The notes below the pieces were generated by a model, which searched no databases, was not told where the DNA came from, and saw only the letters and a list, made by a program, of their open reading frames with translations. This document shows, one piece after another, positions 8,604-17,604 of a stretch of 34,758 bases of DNA. The position numbers and the translations under genes are program-made. Source of the stretch: Clostridia bacterium. Lineage in GTDB: Bacteria > Bacillota > Clostridia > Christensenellales > CAG-917. Location: the NCBI GenBank assembly GCA_024405515.1, contig JAKSOR010000013.1:1-34758 (forward strand), read 5' to 3'. How positions within the stretch are numbered: position 1 is the first letter of the stretch; each line of letters opens with the position of its first letter.

Positions 8604-9602
8604 ATGTCACAATTCGTTGAACACTTATTAGAAAGAGCATCAAAACTCAACAAGACAATCGCACTTGCAGAAGGTTTTGACAAACGTGCTTGCAAGGCCG
8701 CAGAAATACTTACAAAAAAGAATGTTTGTAAAGTAGTCATCATCGGAAACGAAGCAGAAATCAAAGCTCAGAATCCGGATATTGATTTTACTAATGTAAA
8801 ATTTGATGATCCTAAATCAAGCGCAAATGTTTCATCATATGCCTCAATGCTTTATGAACTCAGAAAAGCAAAAGGAATGACAGAGGAACAGGCTTTAAAC
8901 CTTATCCAGACAAACAATATGTACTATGCATGTATCGCTCTTAAGAAGGGTGATGTGGATGGCGTCGTAGGCGGTGCAGTTTACTCATCAGCAGACGTTC
9001 TCCGTTCAGCATTCCAGGTAATCAAACCGGCACCTGGTATCGGTTCGGTATCAAGCTGCTTCGTTATGGTTCCTCCAGAAGAGTTCAAGTATGCAAAAGC
9101 TCCTGCATATATTTTCTCAGACTGTGCTTCAATTCCGTATCCGACATCAGATCAGCTTGCTGATATCGTAGTCGCAGCATCAGACAGCTGCAGAAGAATT
9201 GTTGAAGTGGAACCGAAAGTTGCTATGCTTTCATTCTCAACAAAGGGCAGTTCAAAGGGAGAATCAATTGATAAGACTCTCGCAGCATATGAAAAAGTAA
9301 AGGCAGAACATCCTGAAATCTGTGTGGATGCAGAGCTTCAGCTTGATGCAGCACTCGTTGAATCAATCGCAAACCAGAAAGCAAAAGGTTCACCTGTTGC
9401 AGGTCAGGCAAACGTTCTTGTATTCCCGGACCTTGATGCAGGAAATATCGGTTACAAGTTAGCACAAAGATTCGGTAACTGTATGGCTATCGGACCTGTA
9501 ATGCAGGGACTTGCTCTTCCTGTAAATGACTTAAGCCGCGGATGCGTTGCAGAAGATATCGTAGCAACAGCAGCAATTACAGTTTTACAGTCAGAAAAAT
9601 AA
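8604..9602 (+). CDS. pta: Phosphate acetyltransferase
   Basis: Interconverts acetyl-CoA and phosphate with acetyl phosphate and CoA. The 332-aa protein matches the length of the short, single-domain Firmicute Pta. It shows the family sequences KGDVDGVVGGAVYSSADVLR, AMLSFSTKGSSKG and NVLVFPDLDAGNIGYKLAQR. I start it at the ATG at 8604, preceded by TTTGGAGA, not at the longer reading frame that runs back through the tmcAL region. The resulting N-terminus, MSQFVEHLLERASKLNKTIA, is typical. ackA follows after 10 bases. Together they form the main ATP-yielding acetate fermentation route. Confidence 0.97.
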   Translation: MSQFVEHLLERASKLNKTIALAEGFDKRACKAAEILTKKNVCKVVIIGNEAEIKAQNPDIDFTNVKFDDPKSSANVSSYASMLYELRKAKGMTEEQALNLIQTNNMYYACIALKKGDVDGVVGGAVYSSADVLRSAFQVIKPAPGIGSVSSCFVMVPPEEFKYAKAPAYIFSDCASIPYPTSDQLADIVVAASDSCRRIVEVEPKVAMLSFSTKGSSKGESIDKTLAAYEKVKAEHPEICVDAELQLDAALVESIANQKAKGSPVAGQANVLVFPDLDAGNIGYKLAQRFGNCMAIGPVMQGLALPVNDLSRGCVAEDIVATAAITVLQSEK

Positions 9603-9612
9603 GAGGTGAACA

Positions 9613-10809
9613 ATGAAAATATTAGTTATTAACGCAGGCAGCTCATCACTCAAATATCAGTTAATTGATATGGATACTGAAAAAGCAATCCTTAAAGGAT
9701 TGTGTGAAAGAATCACTTTTGAAGGAAGTGAACTTACACAGAAAAATGCAGCAGGTGAGGTTCTCAATATCAAACAGGATATGAAGGACCATACAGAAGC
9801 TATCCAGCTTGTCTTAAAAGCAATGGTTGATGAAAAATACGGTGCAATCAAATCAATCGATGAAATTGCAGCAGTAGGTCACAGAGTTCTCCACAGCGGA
9901 GAGGACTTCAAGAGTTCAGTAGTTATTGATGACGAAGTAATCAAAATCTGCGAAAAGAACGCAGAACTCGGACCGCTCCATATGCCTGGCAATATTGCAT
10001 GCATCAAGAGCTGTATGGCAGTTATGCCTGGTGTACCTATGGTTGCTGTATTCGATACAACTTTCCATTCAACAATGCCGCCGAAAGCATATATGTATGC
10101 AATTCCGTACTCAATTTACGAGCAGTACAAAGTAAGAAAATACGGTTTCCACGGAACATCACACAAATTCGTTTCTGAGGAAGCTATCAAATATCTCGGA
10201 AAGAAAGAGTCAAAACTTATCATCTGTCACTTAGGAAACGGTTCATCTGTTTCAGCAGTAAAGGATGGAAAATGTATTGATACATCCATGGGATTTACAC
10301 CTCTCGAAGGACTTATCATGGGTACTAGAAGTGGTGATATTGACCCTGCAGCATCTGAATACATCAGAGCAAAACTCAATCTCACACCTGAAGAACTTGT
10401 TCAGTACCTGAACAAAAAGTGCGGTCTTATGGGTATTTCCGAACTTTCATCAGATATGAGAGACTTAAATGCAGCAGCAGATGCCGGAAACGAGAAAGCT
10501 CTTCTTGCTATCGAGGCATGTGCATACAGAATCAAGAAGTATATCGGTTCATATGCAGCAGCTTTAAACGGTGTTGATGCAGTTATCTTCACAGGCGGAA
10601 TCGGCGAGAATTCAGTCATTATGAGAAAGTTCATCATGTCAGATATGGATTACCTCGGAGCAAAACTTGATCCTGCAAAGAATGCATTAAGGGAAGACGG
10701 TATAAGAGATATTGCAACAGACGACAGTAAGGCAAGAATTCTCATTCTCCCGACAAATGAAGAACTTTCAATTGCAAGAGAGACAAAAGCATTGGCATTT
10801 AATAAATAA
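9613..10809 (+). CDS. ackA: Acetate kinase
   Basis: Transfers phosphate from acetyl phosphate to ADP, giving acetate and ATP. The 398-aa protein carries both acetate kinase signatures: NAGSSSLKYQLI near the N-terminus and VFDTTFHSTMPPKAYMYAIP in the middle. It also has GFHGTSHKFV, the phosphate-binding HLGNGSSVSAV and the nucleotide-binding FTGGIGENS. It is co-transcribed with pta, with AGAGGTGA before the ATG. It ends before the strong rpmF promoter, and I see no convincing terminator in between. Confidence 0.98.
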   Translation: MKILVINAGSSSLKYQLIDMDTEKAILKGLCERITFEGSELTQKNAAGEVLNIKQDMKDHTEAIQLVLKAMVDEKYGAIKSIDEIAAVGHRVLHSGEDFKSSVVIDDEVIKICEKNAELGPLHMPGNIACIKSCMAVMPGVPMVAVFDTTFHSTMPPKAYMYAIPYSIYEQYKVRKYGFHGTSHKFVSEEAIKYLGKKESKLIICHLGNGSSVSAVKDGKCIDTSMGFTPLEGLIMGTRSGDIDPAASEYIRAKLNLTPEELVQYLNKKCGLMGISELSSDMRDLNAAADAGNEKALLAIEACAYRIKKYIGSYAAALNGVDAVIFTGGIGENSVIMRKFIMSDMDYLGAKLDPAKNALREDGIRDIATDDSKARILILPTNEELSIARETKALAFNK

Positions 10810-10838
10810 TAATATACTGAATAAAGCATTATTTTCGT

Positions 10839-10867
10839 TTGACAAGCAACACGCTATTGAATATAAT
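10839..10867 (+). promoter_or_regulatory. Perfect consensus promoter of rpmF
   Basis: TTGACA (10839-10844) and TATAAT (10862-10867) are separated by exactly 17 bases, matching the sigma-A consensus at all 12 positions. Initiation near 10874 leaves a leader of about 45 bases ending in a strong GTCGGAGGA ribosome binding site. High, growth-linked expression of a ribosomal protein is expected. Confidence 0.88.
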
Positions 10868-10918
10868 TAGCAATGCTTGTTTATGACGAGAGAATGATAT
10901 AAGTCGGAGGATAGATAG

Positions 10919-11101
10919 ATGGCAGTCCCAAAAAATAAAGTTTCAAAATCCAAAACAAATTCACGTTTTGCTAACTGGAAAGTCAAAGCACCTGGTTTAG
11001 TAGAATGCCCACAGTGTCACGAATTAATCAAAGGACACCAGGTTTGCCCGAAGTGTGGTTACTACAATGGTGAACAGGTTGTAAAAAAGAACAACGACTA
11101 A
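10919..11101 (+). CDS. rpmF: 50S ribosomal protein L32
   Basis: A 60-aa basic protein of the large ribosomal subunit, starting MAVPKNKVSKSKTNSR as in other L32 proteins. It keeps the four zinc ligands C30, C33, C43 and C46 (CPQC and CPKC), so it is the zinc-binding form. The start is ATG after GGAGG. rpmF next to plsX is a common bacterial pairing that links ribosome and lipid synthesis. A terminator follows immediately. Confidence 0.97.
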   Translation: MAVPKNKVSKSKTNSRFANWKVKAPGLVECPQCHELIKGHQVCPKCGYYNGEQVVKKNND

Positions 11102-11122
11102 TTGATAATCAGTAGTAAATGA

Positions 11123-11148
11123 GGGTGATTTTAATCACCCTTTTTTTT
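11123..11148 (+). terminator. Terminator downstream of rpmF
   Basis: GGGTGAT (11123-11129), loop TTTA, ATCACCC (11134-11140) form a perfect 7-bp stem followed by eight Ts (11141-11148). This is a classic intrinsic terminator. plsX begins 27 bases further on and so needs read-through or its own start site. Confidence 0.88.
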
Positions 11149-11163
11149 AACTTATTTCTGTCG

Positions 11164-11169
11164 TATAAT
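11164..11169 (+). promoter_or_regulatory. Possible -10 element just before plsX
   Basis: A perfect TATAAT lies six bases before the plsX ATG. The -35 position falls in the T-run of the rpmF terminator and matches poorly. If used, initiation would fall at about the A of the start codon, giving a leaderless mRNA. No Shine-Dalgarno sequence precedes the ATG, which is compatible with that idea. Confidence 0.4.
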
Positions 11170-11175
11170 TAAGTT

Positions 11176-12204
11176 ATGAGAATAATAGTAGACGCCATGG
11201 GCGGCGATTTAGCCCCACAGCAGATTGTAATAGGAGCAGTAGAGGCAACAAAAGAAGACAAAGATCTCATTGTTGTTCTTGTAGGTGATACGGATAAAAT
11301 CAATCCGGTTCTTTCAGGTCTTGAGTATAACAAGACTCAGGTTGAACTAATTGATGCCAAAGAGGAGATTACAAATGATGAATCCCCGACAATGGCAATA
11401 AAGCTCAAAAAGGAAAGTTCTCTTGTAAAAGCTTTTGATGCACTTAATAATCTTCCTGATGCAGGGGGATTCGTTTCTGCCGGTTCAACCGGTGCGGTTC
11501 TTGTCGGAGCATTTATGAAAGTCGGCAGAATCAAAGGCGTTTCACGTCCGGCTCTTGCACCGCTTCTTCCTACTTATAAGGGTAACGGAATGATTCTCTG
11601 CGACTGCGGAGCAAACGTTGACTGCAAACCGGTTAATATTCTTCACTTCGCAATTATGGCCTCAGCATATGCAAAAGAAAGTCTTAAAGTGGAAAAACCG
11701 AGAGTGGGACTTCTTTCAAACGGGGCAGAAGACAAGAAGGGCAACGAACTTTCCCATGAGGCATTTGCACTTCTTAAAGAGTGCGGGGATATTAACTTTG
11801 TGGGCAACTGCGAAGCCAGGGATATGCTCTCGGGAGATTTTGATGTGGTAGTATGTGACGGCTTTGACGGCAACATCGCTCTTAAGAGCGCAGAGGGCAC
11901 AGCCAATATGATGCTCAATCTGATTAAAGACGGAGTGTACAACACGGGCTTAAAAGCCAAAATAGGCGGTCTCCTTTTGAAACCTGTATTCAAATCGGTT
12001 AAGAAAAAGATGGATTACAATGCACACGGCGGTGCATGTTTCCTCGGAGTCAATAAAATCGTAGTCAAATCACACGGAGCATCCAAAGCAAAATCAATCA
12101 CGGCTTCAGTTCTTCAGGCAAGAGATCTTGCAAAAGCTGATATACCTGCAAAGATAAAAGAAGGCGTTGACAAAGTCAAGATAGCTGAAACAGAAGAAAA
12201 ATGA
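11176..12204 (+). CDS. plsX: Phosphate acyltransferase PlsX
   Basis: Makes acyl-phosphate from acyl-ACP, the first step of phospholipid synthesis in Firmicutes (acyl-phosphate is then used by PlsY). The N-terminus MRIIVDAMGGDLAPQQIV is the family hallmark and fixes the start. Further family sequences are GAFMKVGRIKGVSRPALAP and ILCDCGANVDCKP. Length is 342 aa, the usual size. The ATG has no clear Shine-Dalgarno sequence. Its stop overlaps the rnc start by four bases (ATGA). Many Firmicutes carry acpP between plsX and rnc; it is absent here. Confidence 0.96.
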   Translation: MRIIVDAMGGDLAPQQIVIGAVEATKEDKDLIVVLVGDTDKINPVLSGLEYNKTQVELIDAKEEITNDESPTMAIKLKKESSLVKAFDALNNLPDAGGFVSAGSTGAVLVGAFMKVGRIKGVSRPALAPLLPTYKGNGMILCDCGANVDCKPVNILHFAIMASAYAKESLKVEKPRVGLLSNGAEDKKGNELSHEAFALLKECGDINFVGNCEARDMLSGDFDVVVCDGFDGNIALKSAEGTANMMLNLIKDGVYNTGLKAKIGGLLLKPVFKSVKKKMDYNAHGGACFLGVNKIVVKSHGASKAKSITASVLQARDLAKADIPAKIKEGVDKVKIAETEEK

Positions 12205-12890
12205 CCGAAAAAGAAATTAAGGAAATAGAAAAAATAATAGGATATGAATTTAAGGATAAAACTCTTTTAAAAAGAGCATTTACCCATTCATCTGTTTCTT
12301 CTGTAAATACGGAAAATTATCAGTCACTTGAGTATCTCGGAGATGCCATTCTGGACTTCGTTGTAGCGGAAAGACTTATGGAAATCCATCCGGATGCCGA
12401 TGAGGGTGAACTTACGGTATTAAGATCTGAAATAGTATCCAAAGAACCTCTTGCTAAAGTAATAGGAGATCATAAACTCAATATATATCTTGACGTCAAA
12501 AAAGGGGAGGATGTAAAGTCAATCCGTTCGGGCAAAAAGGTGATGTCAGACATATTTGAGGCAGTAACCGCAGCTATTTATTACGACTCTAAAAATCTTG
12601 ATGAAGTCAAGAAATTCGTTCTTTCAAAACTGGCATCTACATTTAATGAATTAAATGTAACTGATAAAAATGAAAACTATAAATCACTTCTCAAAGAGTA
12701 TTGCGACAAACATAAATTAGACCAGCCGGATTATCCTCCGGTTTCAGAATCAGGCCCTGATCACAATAAGATTTTTACTGTTGCTTGTCTTATCGGCGGG
12801 GATAAGTTTGGAGAAGGTTCCGGACACTCCAAAAAAGAAGCCGAACAGCACGCTGCAGAGGCTGCTTACAATAGGATTTTCAATAAATAA
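12201..12890 (+). CDS. rnc: Ribonuclease III
   Basis: Cleaves double-stranded RNA in rRNA maturation and mRNA turnover. The 229-aa protein has the catalytic signature SLEYLGDAILD (E44, D48) and the second acidic pair D117/E120 in SDIFEAVTAAIYYD. A C-terminal dsRNA-binding domain covers about residues 155-228 (NYKSLLKEYCDKH... GSGHSKKEAEQHAAEAAY). It is translationally coupled to plsX through an ATGA overlap. An intrinsic terminator follows, separating it from smc, although rnc-smc is a widely conserved pair. Confidence 0.97.
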   Translation: MTEKEIKEIEKIIGYEFKDKTLLKRAFTHSSVSSVNTENYQSLEYLGDAILDFVVAERLMEIHPDADEGELTVLRSEIVSKEPLAKVIGDHKLNIYLDVKKGEDVKSIRSGKKVMSDIFEAVTAAIYYDSKNLDEVKKFVLSKLASTFNELNVTDKNENYKSLLKEYCDKHKLDQPDYPPVSESGPDHNKIFTVACLIGGDKFGEGSGHSKKEAEQHAAEAAYNRIFNK

Positions 12891-12916
12891 TCACTTATAA
12901 ATACTATTAAGAAAAC

Positions 12917-12952
12917 AATGTTTCACAAAATCCGTGAAACATTTTCTTTTTT
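12917..12952 (+). terminator. Terminator downstream of rnc
   Basis: AATGTTTCAC (12917-12926) and GTGAAACATT (12934-12943) form a perfect 10-bp stem with a 7-base loop. TTCTTTTTT follows. It closes the rpmF-plsX-rnc unit. Confidence 0.85.
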
Positions 12953-12954
12953 AC

Positions 12955-12983
12955 TTGAAAGCAACTTATAAATATGATATATT
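12955..12983 (+). promoter_or_regulatory. Promoter of smc-ftsY
   Basis: TTGAAA (12955-12960), 17 bases, TATATT (12978-12983) lie directly behind the rnc terminator. Both hexamers match consensus at five of six positions. Transcription would start near 12990, about 25 bases before the TTG start of smc. Confidence 0.65.
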
Positions 12984-13014
12984 TATTCCATTAAAATAAG
13001 GACAGGTATTAATT

Positions 13015-16000
13015 TTGCTTAATTTTGTCAAAATTGAATTAAGAGGATTCAAATCATTTGCTGACAAAGTGGAGATACCGTTTCAGGAAGGTGTAACGGC
13101 GATTATCGGACCTAACGGGTGCGGTAAGAGTAACGTTGCTGATGCCATAAGATGGACTCTCGGTGAAAGAAGTGCAAAGTCCCTGCGTGGTAAGTCAATG
13201 CAGGACGTCATTTTCAACGGAACCGAGAAAAGAAAGGGCATGAGCTACTGTGAGGTATCCCTTACTTTTGACAATACGAATGAGAAAATCTTCAAGGGCA
13301 TATCTTTTGATGAGGTAGTAATCACCAGAAAAATGGACAGATCCGGTTCTAGTGAGTATTTTATCAACGGAAACAGATGCCGTCTTGCTGATATCACCAG
13401 CCTTCTTCATGATACCGGTATCGGTAAGGAAGGATATTCCATTATCGGACAGGGCAGGGTTCAGGAAATTATTTCAGGCAAACCTGAAGACAGACGTCAG
13501 ATTTTTGAGGAAGCAGCCGGAATTTCCAAATTCCGTGCCGAAAGAACGGAATCCGAAAGAAAACTGGAGCGCACAAGAGAGAATCTCAAGACCATTAATG
13601 AGGTCATCTATGAAATAGAAAAACAGATTAAACCTCTTGAAAAACAGGCTGAACAGGCTCAGAAATACAACGAACTCAAAGAAAAACTCAGATATTATGA
13701 GTTAAATCACTATGTGTATCAGTTTGAGCGCAACCAGGAAACAAAAGAAAAAATAAAATTAAGACTTGAAAACTATACTCATGACATTAAGGTAAACGAA
13801 CTCAAATTCGGAGATTCAAGCAAAAAATATGATGAGCTTTTACTTGAACTTCAGAAAGTAGACAGGGAATTTGAATCAGTATCGAATGAACTCACTGCTT
13901 TGAAGGTAGATGCCACAAAATTTGAGGGAGACCTTGCACTTTTCAGAGAAAAACTCCAGAACCTTAACGATTCAAAACAGAGAACTGAGGAAGATCTTGC
14001 CGAACTTGACACAAGAATTGTCGAAAACCAGAAGGCAATTGATATCGCCAACCAGAATAAAGATGAAAAGTTCGCTGAATACCTGAGAGCATCTAAGGAA
14101 CTTGAGGACGCAGAAAAGAAATATAAGATTGTCATGCAGTCCGCAGATGACCAGGAAAGCCAGCTTGCTAAGAGCAACAAGGACTTTATTGACGCCATGA
14201 ACCAGCTCGAGGAATTAAGGTCAAGTCAGGGCTCAATTATGGAACAGCAGGGTATTGCATCCCAGAGAGCACAGAGCCTCAAGGACATAATCAGTGAAAA
14301 GAAGAGAGATTATGCTGAGGCCAAGACCAATTTCTCAATTGCCGAAGGAAAAGTTAACAGTTATAAGGCAAAACTCAAGGAACTTTCTGAAAAATACAAC
14401 GAAGCCTTATCAAACAAAAAAGAGGCTGAGGATTCAATCAGTTCTTACAGAGAAGACCTTAAGGTCTTCCAGGAAAAACTTGCAGGTTACAGAGCAAGCT
14501 TAAAACTTCAGGAATCAATTAAGAACGATTACGCAGGATATCAGGATTCAGTAAGACTTCTGATGAAAGACTCAAACAGCGATGAGTTCGTTTCCTCAAG
14601 AGTATGGGGAGTTGTTGCATCGGTAATAGATGTTCCTGAAAAATATCAGGCTGCAATTGAATATTCGCTCGGCGGAAACATGCAGAATGTTCTTGTCGAA
14701 ACAGAAAGGGATGCAGCTGACCTTATCACATATCTTAAGAGAAAGGGTTACGGAAGAGTAACGTTCAGACCGGCTTCATCCACTCGTCCTCAGACAATAG
14801 AACCTGCATTCAGGGGAATTCTTAATGAGCCTGGTGTCGAAGGCATTGCGGCCAATCTTATCGCTTATGATAAGAAGTTTGACTGTTTCATGCAGACACT
14901 TCTCGGAGGAACAGTTGTCGTAAATAATATTGATAACGCGACAAATCTTTACAGAAAATATAACAGACAGGTAAAACTTGTAACTCTCGAAGGTGATGTG
15001 TTCACACGCGGCGGTGAAATTACCGGTGGTTCGAGAAGAGGACAGATGTCATCACTTCTTGCCCAGGACAAGACAATCGACACGATTAAGGAAAACATTG
15101 CAAAATACGAAAAGAGAGAACAGATGGCTCAGGAACAGCTCTCTGAAGTATCTGATACAATCAATGCAGCAGTCAAACAGATGGAAGATGCGCAGAAGGA
15201 AATCGGGGACATAAGGGCAGAACTTGGTGCTGAAATATCTAAATACAATCTTGCAAAAGAAGCTTTTGAAAGACTCGAGGGAGAACTGAAGACCAATCAG
15301 GAAGACCTTGATCTTGTAAACAGCGATATTGAAGGAATAAAGAACAAACTCTCATCCATAACAGAACTTGAGCAGCTTGCTGCCTCAAAGAGAGAAGAAT
15401 ATCAGATGCTTCTTGATTCTCAGACTTCGTCTGAAGACGGTGAGCGGAAGAAAGAAAGACAGGCAGCCAACCAGGCTGTCATGGACGCAAAAGTCAGGAG
15501 CACACAGCTTAAGAGCGAACTTGATAACTCGGATGCTGAACTTTCAAGACTTATTCACAGTAAAGAGTCGTTTGAATCCGATAAGATTGAACTTGTCGCA
15601 GAAATCAAGGGCTATCAGAGCCAGATCGATGATATGACAAAGACCCCGGAAAAGACCAATTTCACGGAGGAAGATAAGAAGAGAATCGATATGCTCACTG
15701 AAGAAAAAGATAAACTCAGTCAGAGAAAGTCGGACATTACAGAAGAAATAAAGACTGTTGATGCCGAAAAAACAGCTCTTTCGGAAGAAAAGAACGGACT
15801 CATTGAATCAAAGACAAGAAATGAAAACATGCTCGAGAATCTTGAGAATACAATGCTCAACCAGCAGCAGTATATTCTCGAAGAATATGACATGACATAT
15901 CAGGGATGTCTTGAGATTAAAGATGAAGCTTTTGAGGATCAGGGTTCAGGTAACGAAATTAAGATAATCAAGGGAGAAATCACTAAACTCGGTGAAATCA

Positions 16001-16614
16001 ACCCGCTTGCTCTTGAAACGCTCAAAGAAACAAGGGAACGTCTTGATGAACAGACAACTCAGAGAGATGATATCCAGAAGGCACATGATGATATTGTTGC
16101 TATTATTGAGGAACTCACTCAGGAAATGGAATCCAAGTTCCTTGCAGCATTCAATCAGATTAATGAGAACTTCAAAGATACATTCTATAAACTCTTCGGC
16201 GGCGGAAAAGGCGAACTCAAACTCGATACTTCCGAAACTGATGATGTTCTCGAGTGCGGAATAAACATTATGGCTCAGCCTCCTGGGAAAAAGATTCAGG
16301 GTATTCATCTTCTTTCCGGTGGAGAACAGGCACTTACTGCTATTGCAATTCTGTTTGCAATTCTCATGCTTAAACCGATGCCGTTCTGTGTTCTCGATGA
16401 AATTGAGGCTGCACTTGATGACTCTAATATCAATAACTTTGCAGAATTTCTTAAGAAATTCTCAGATTTCACTCAGTTTATCGTTATTACACACAGAAAA
16501 CCGACTATGGCTCATGCGGATTCAATATTCGGTGTAACAATGCAGGAACAGGGTGTAACTAAGTTAGTCTCTGTAACATTTGAAGAGGCTGTAAAACACG
16601 CAACAAAGGATTAA
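13015..16614 (+). CDS. smc: Chromosome segregation ATPase SMC
   Basis: Structural maintenance of chromosomes protein, which extrudes and compacts DNA with ScpA and ScpB. It has 1199 aa, close to the usual 1,180-1,190. Walker A GPNGCGKSN is at residues 32-40. Long coiled coils flank a hinge at about residues 505-665 (SSRVWGVVASVIDVPEKYQ onward). The ABC signature LSGGEQ is at 1100-1105, and Walker B VLDEIEAALDD has D1128/E1129. The start is TTG at 13015, giving MLNFVKIELRGFKSFADK, which aligns with other SMC N-termini; AAGGACAGG precedes it. ftsY follows one base after the stop. Confidence 0.98.
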   Translation: MLNFVKIELRGFKSFADKVEIPFQEGVTAIIGPNGCGKSNVADAIRWTLGERSAKSLRGKSMQDVIFNGTEKRKGMSYCEVSLTFDNTNEKIFKGISFDEVVITRKMDRSGSSEYFINGNRCRLADITSLLHDTGIGKEGYSIIGQGRVQEIISGKPEDRRQIFEEAAGISKFRAERTESERKLERTRENLKTINEVIYEIEKQIKPLEKQAEQAQKYNELKEKLRYYELNHYVYQFERNQETKEKIKLRLENYTHDIKVNELKFGDSSKKYDELLLELQKVDREFESVSNELTALKVDATKFEGDLALFREKLQNLNDSKQRTEEDLAELDTRIVENQKAIDIANQNKDEKFAEYLRASKELEDAEKKYKIVMQSADDQESQLAKSNKDFIDAMNQLEELRSSQGSIMEQQGIASQRAQSLKDIISEKKRDYAEAKTNFSIAEGKVNSYKAKLKELSEKYNEALSNKKEAEDSISSYREDLKVFQEKLAGYRASLKLQESIKNDYAGYQDSVRLLMKDSNSDEFVSSRVWGVVASVIDVPEKYQAAIEYSLGGNMQNVLVETERDAADLITYLKRKGYGRVTFRPASSTRPQTIEPAFRGILNEPGVEGIAANLIAYDKKFDCFMQTLLGGTVVVNNIDNATNLYRKYNRQVKLVTLEGDVFTRGGEITGGSRRGQMSSLLAQDKTIDTIKENIAKYEKREQMAQEQLSEVSDTINAAVKQMEDAQKEIGDIRAELGAEISKYNLAKEAFERLEGELKTNQEDLDLVNSDIEGIKNKLSSITELEQLAASKREEYQMLLDSQTSSEDGERKKERQAANQAVMDAKVRSTQLKSELDNSDAELSRLIHSKESFESDKIELVAEIKGYQSQIDDMTKTPEKTNFTEEDKKRIDMLTEEKDKLSQRKSDITEEIKTVDAEKTALSEEKNGLIESKTRNENMLENLENTMLNQQQYILEEYDMTYQGCLEIKDEAFEDQGSGNEIKIIKGEITKLGEINPLALETLKETRERLDEQTTQRDDIQKAHDDIVAIIEELTQEMESKFLAAFNQINENFKDTFYKLFGGGKGELKLDTSETDDVLECGINIMAQPPGKKIQGIHLLSGGEQALTAIAILFAILMLKPMPFCVLDEIEAALDDSNINNFAEFLKKFSDFTQFIVITHRKPTMAHADSIFGVTMQEQGVTKLVSVTFEEAVKHATKD

Positions 16615-16615
16615 T

Positions 16616-17509
16616 ATGGGATTTTTTCAGAAAATAGCAGAAGGTATAAAAAAGACAAAAGAAGCATTCTCAAAGAAAATATTCTTTGCTTTTTCCGCTA
16701 AGGAAATTGACGACGAGTTCTATGAAGGACTTGAGGAAGCGCTTCTGACAGCAGACTGCGGAGTAACGACAACGGATAATTTCATTGAGGAATTAAAAGA
16801 CCGCATTTTTAAGAACAAGGTAAAACAGCCTGAGGATGCAAAGGAACTTTTAAGAGACATTATGATGGAAGATATAGATTATGATGTTCCGAAGTATGAG
16901 TATCCGCTCGTAATCCTGTTGTCCGGTGTCAACGGCGTCGGCAAGACAACAGCCATAGGCAAACTGGCGAATCTTTTCAAGAGCCAGGGTCACAGTGTTG
17001 TTATAGCCGCCGGTGATACGTTCAGGGCTGCAGCGGCCGAACAGCTTGAAATCTGGGGCAACAGAGCAGGCGTGAGAGTAATTAAACATAATGAGGGGGC
17101 AGATCCTGCAGCTGTGGTGTTTGACACGATTACATCGGCAAAATCAAGAGGTAACGATGTCATACTTATAGATACTGCCGGACGTCTTCACAACAAAAAG
17201 AACCTTATGGCAGAGCTTCAGAAGATATGCAGGGTCGTAGAGCGCGAACTTCCGGATGCTGATTTCAGAAAATATCTTGTTCTTGATGCAACAACCGGTC
17301 AGAATGCAGTTTCCCAGGCAGAAATTTTCAGTGAGGATATCGAAACAGACGGAATTATTCTTACAAAACTCGACGGAACAGCAAAAGGCGGTGTAATTAT
17401 GGCAATATCAGACGTAGTCGGCCTTCCTGTCGTTTATGTCGGTGTCGGTGAAAAGATAGATGATCTTATTCCTTTTGATGCCAAGGATTTCGTAAATGCA
17501 CTCTTTTAA
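16616..17509 (+). CDS. ftsY: Signal recognition particle receptor FtsY
   Basis: GTPase that docks SRP-ribosome complexes at the membrane. The 297-aa protein has the N domain at about residues 1-95 and the G domain with GVNGVGKTT (from G104), DTFRAAAAEQL, DTAGRLHNKKNLM and TKLDGTAKGG. The acidic A domain seen in E. coli FtsY is absent, so this is the short form common in Firmicutes. It is coupled to smc with one intervening base, a conserved order (rnc-smc-ftsY). An intrinsic terminator lies about 50 bases after the stop. Confidence 0.97.
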   Translation: MGFFQKIAEGIKKTKEAFSKKIFFAFSAKEIDDEFYEGLEEALLTADCGVTTTDNFIEELKDRIFKNKVKQPEDAKELLRDIMMEDIDYDVPKYEYPLVILLSGVNGVGKTTAIGKLANLFKSQGHSVVIAAGDTFRAAAAEQLEIWGNRAGVRVIKHNEGADPAAVVFDTITSAKSRGNDVILIDTAGRLHNKKNLMAELQKICRVVERELPDADFRKYLVLDATTGQNAVSQAEIFSEDIETDGIILTKLDGTAKGGVIMAISDVVGLPVVYVGVGEKIDDLIPFDAKDFVNALF

Positions 17510-17529
17510 AAGATGTTAAGCGAATCTGC

Positions 17530-17558
17530 TTGACATATAATTCTTAATTATATATGAT
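17530..17558 (+). promoter_or_regulatory. Promoter of ylxM-ffh
   Basis: TTGACA (17530-17535), 17 bases, TATGAT (17553-17558) is a near-perfect sigma-A promoter. The predicted start near 17565 falls inside the 5' arm of the terminator hairpin at 17560-17590. New transcripts would therefore lack most of that stem. Confidence 0.8.
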
Positions 17559-17559
17559 T

Positions 17560-17590
17560 GGTGTAAAGTTTAAACGCTTTACACCTTTTT
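17560..17590 (+). terminator. Terminator of smc-ftsY
   Basis: GGTGTAAAG (17560-17568), 8-base loop, CTTTACACC (17577-17585) form a perfect 9-bp stem followed by five Ts. It would stop transcripts arriving from ftsY. The ylxM promoter lies immediately upstream and its start point is within the first arm. Confidence 0.82.
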
Positions 17591-17604
17591 ATATCAGGGG
17601 AAAT

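Noticed and set aside
17554..17604. Upstream ATG for ylxM
   Set aside because: It lies in the -10 element and terminator. The ATG at 17605 follows a ribosome binding site and gives the family N-terminus.
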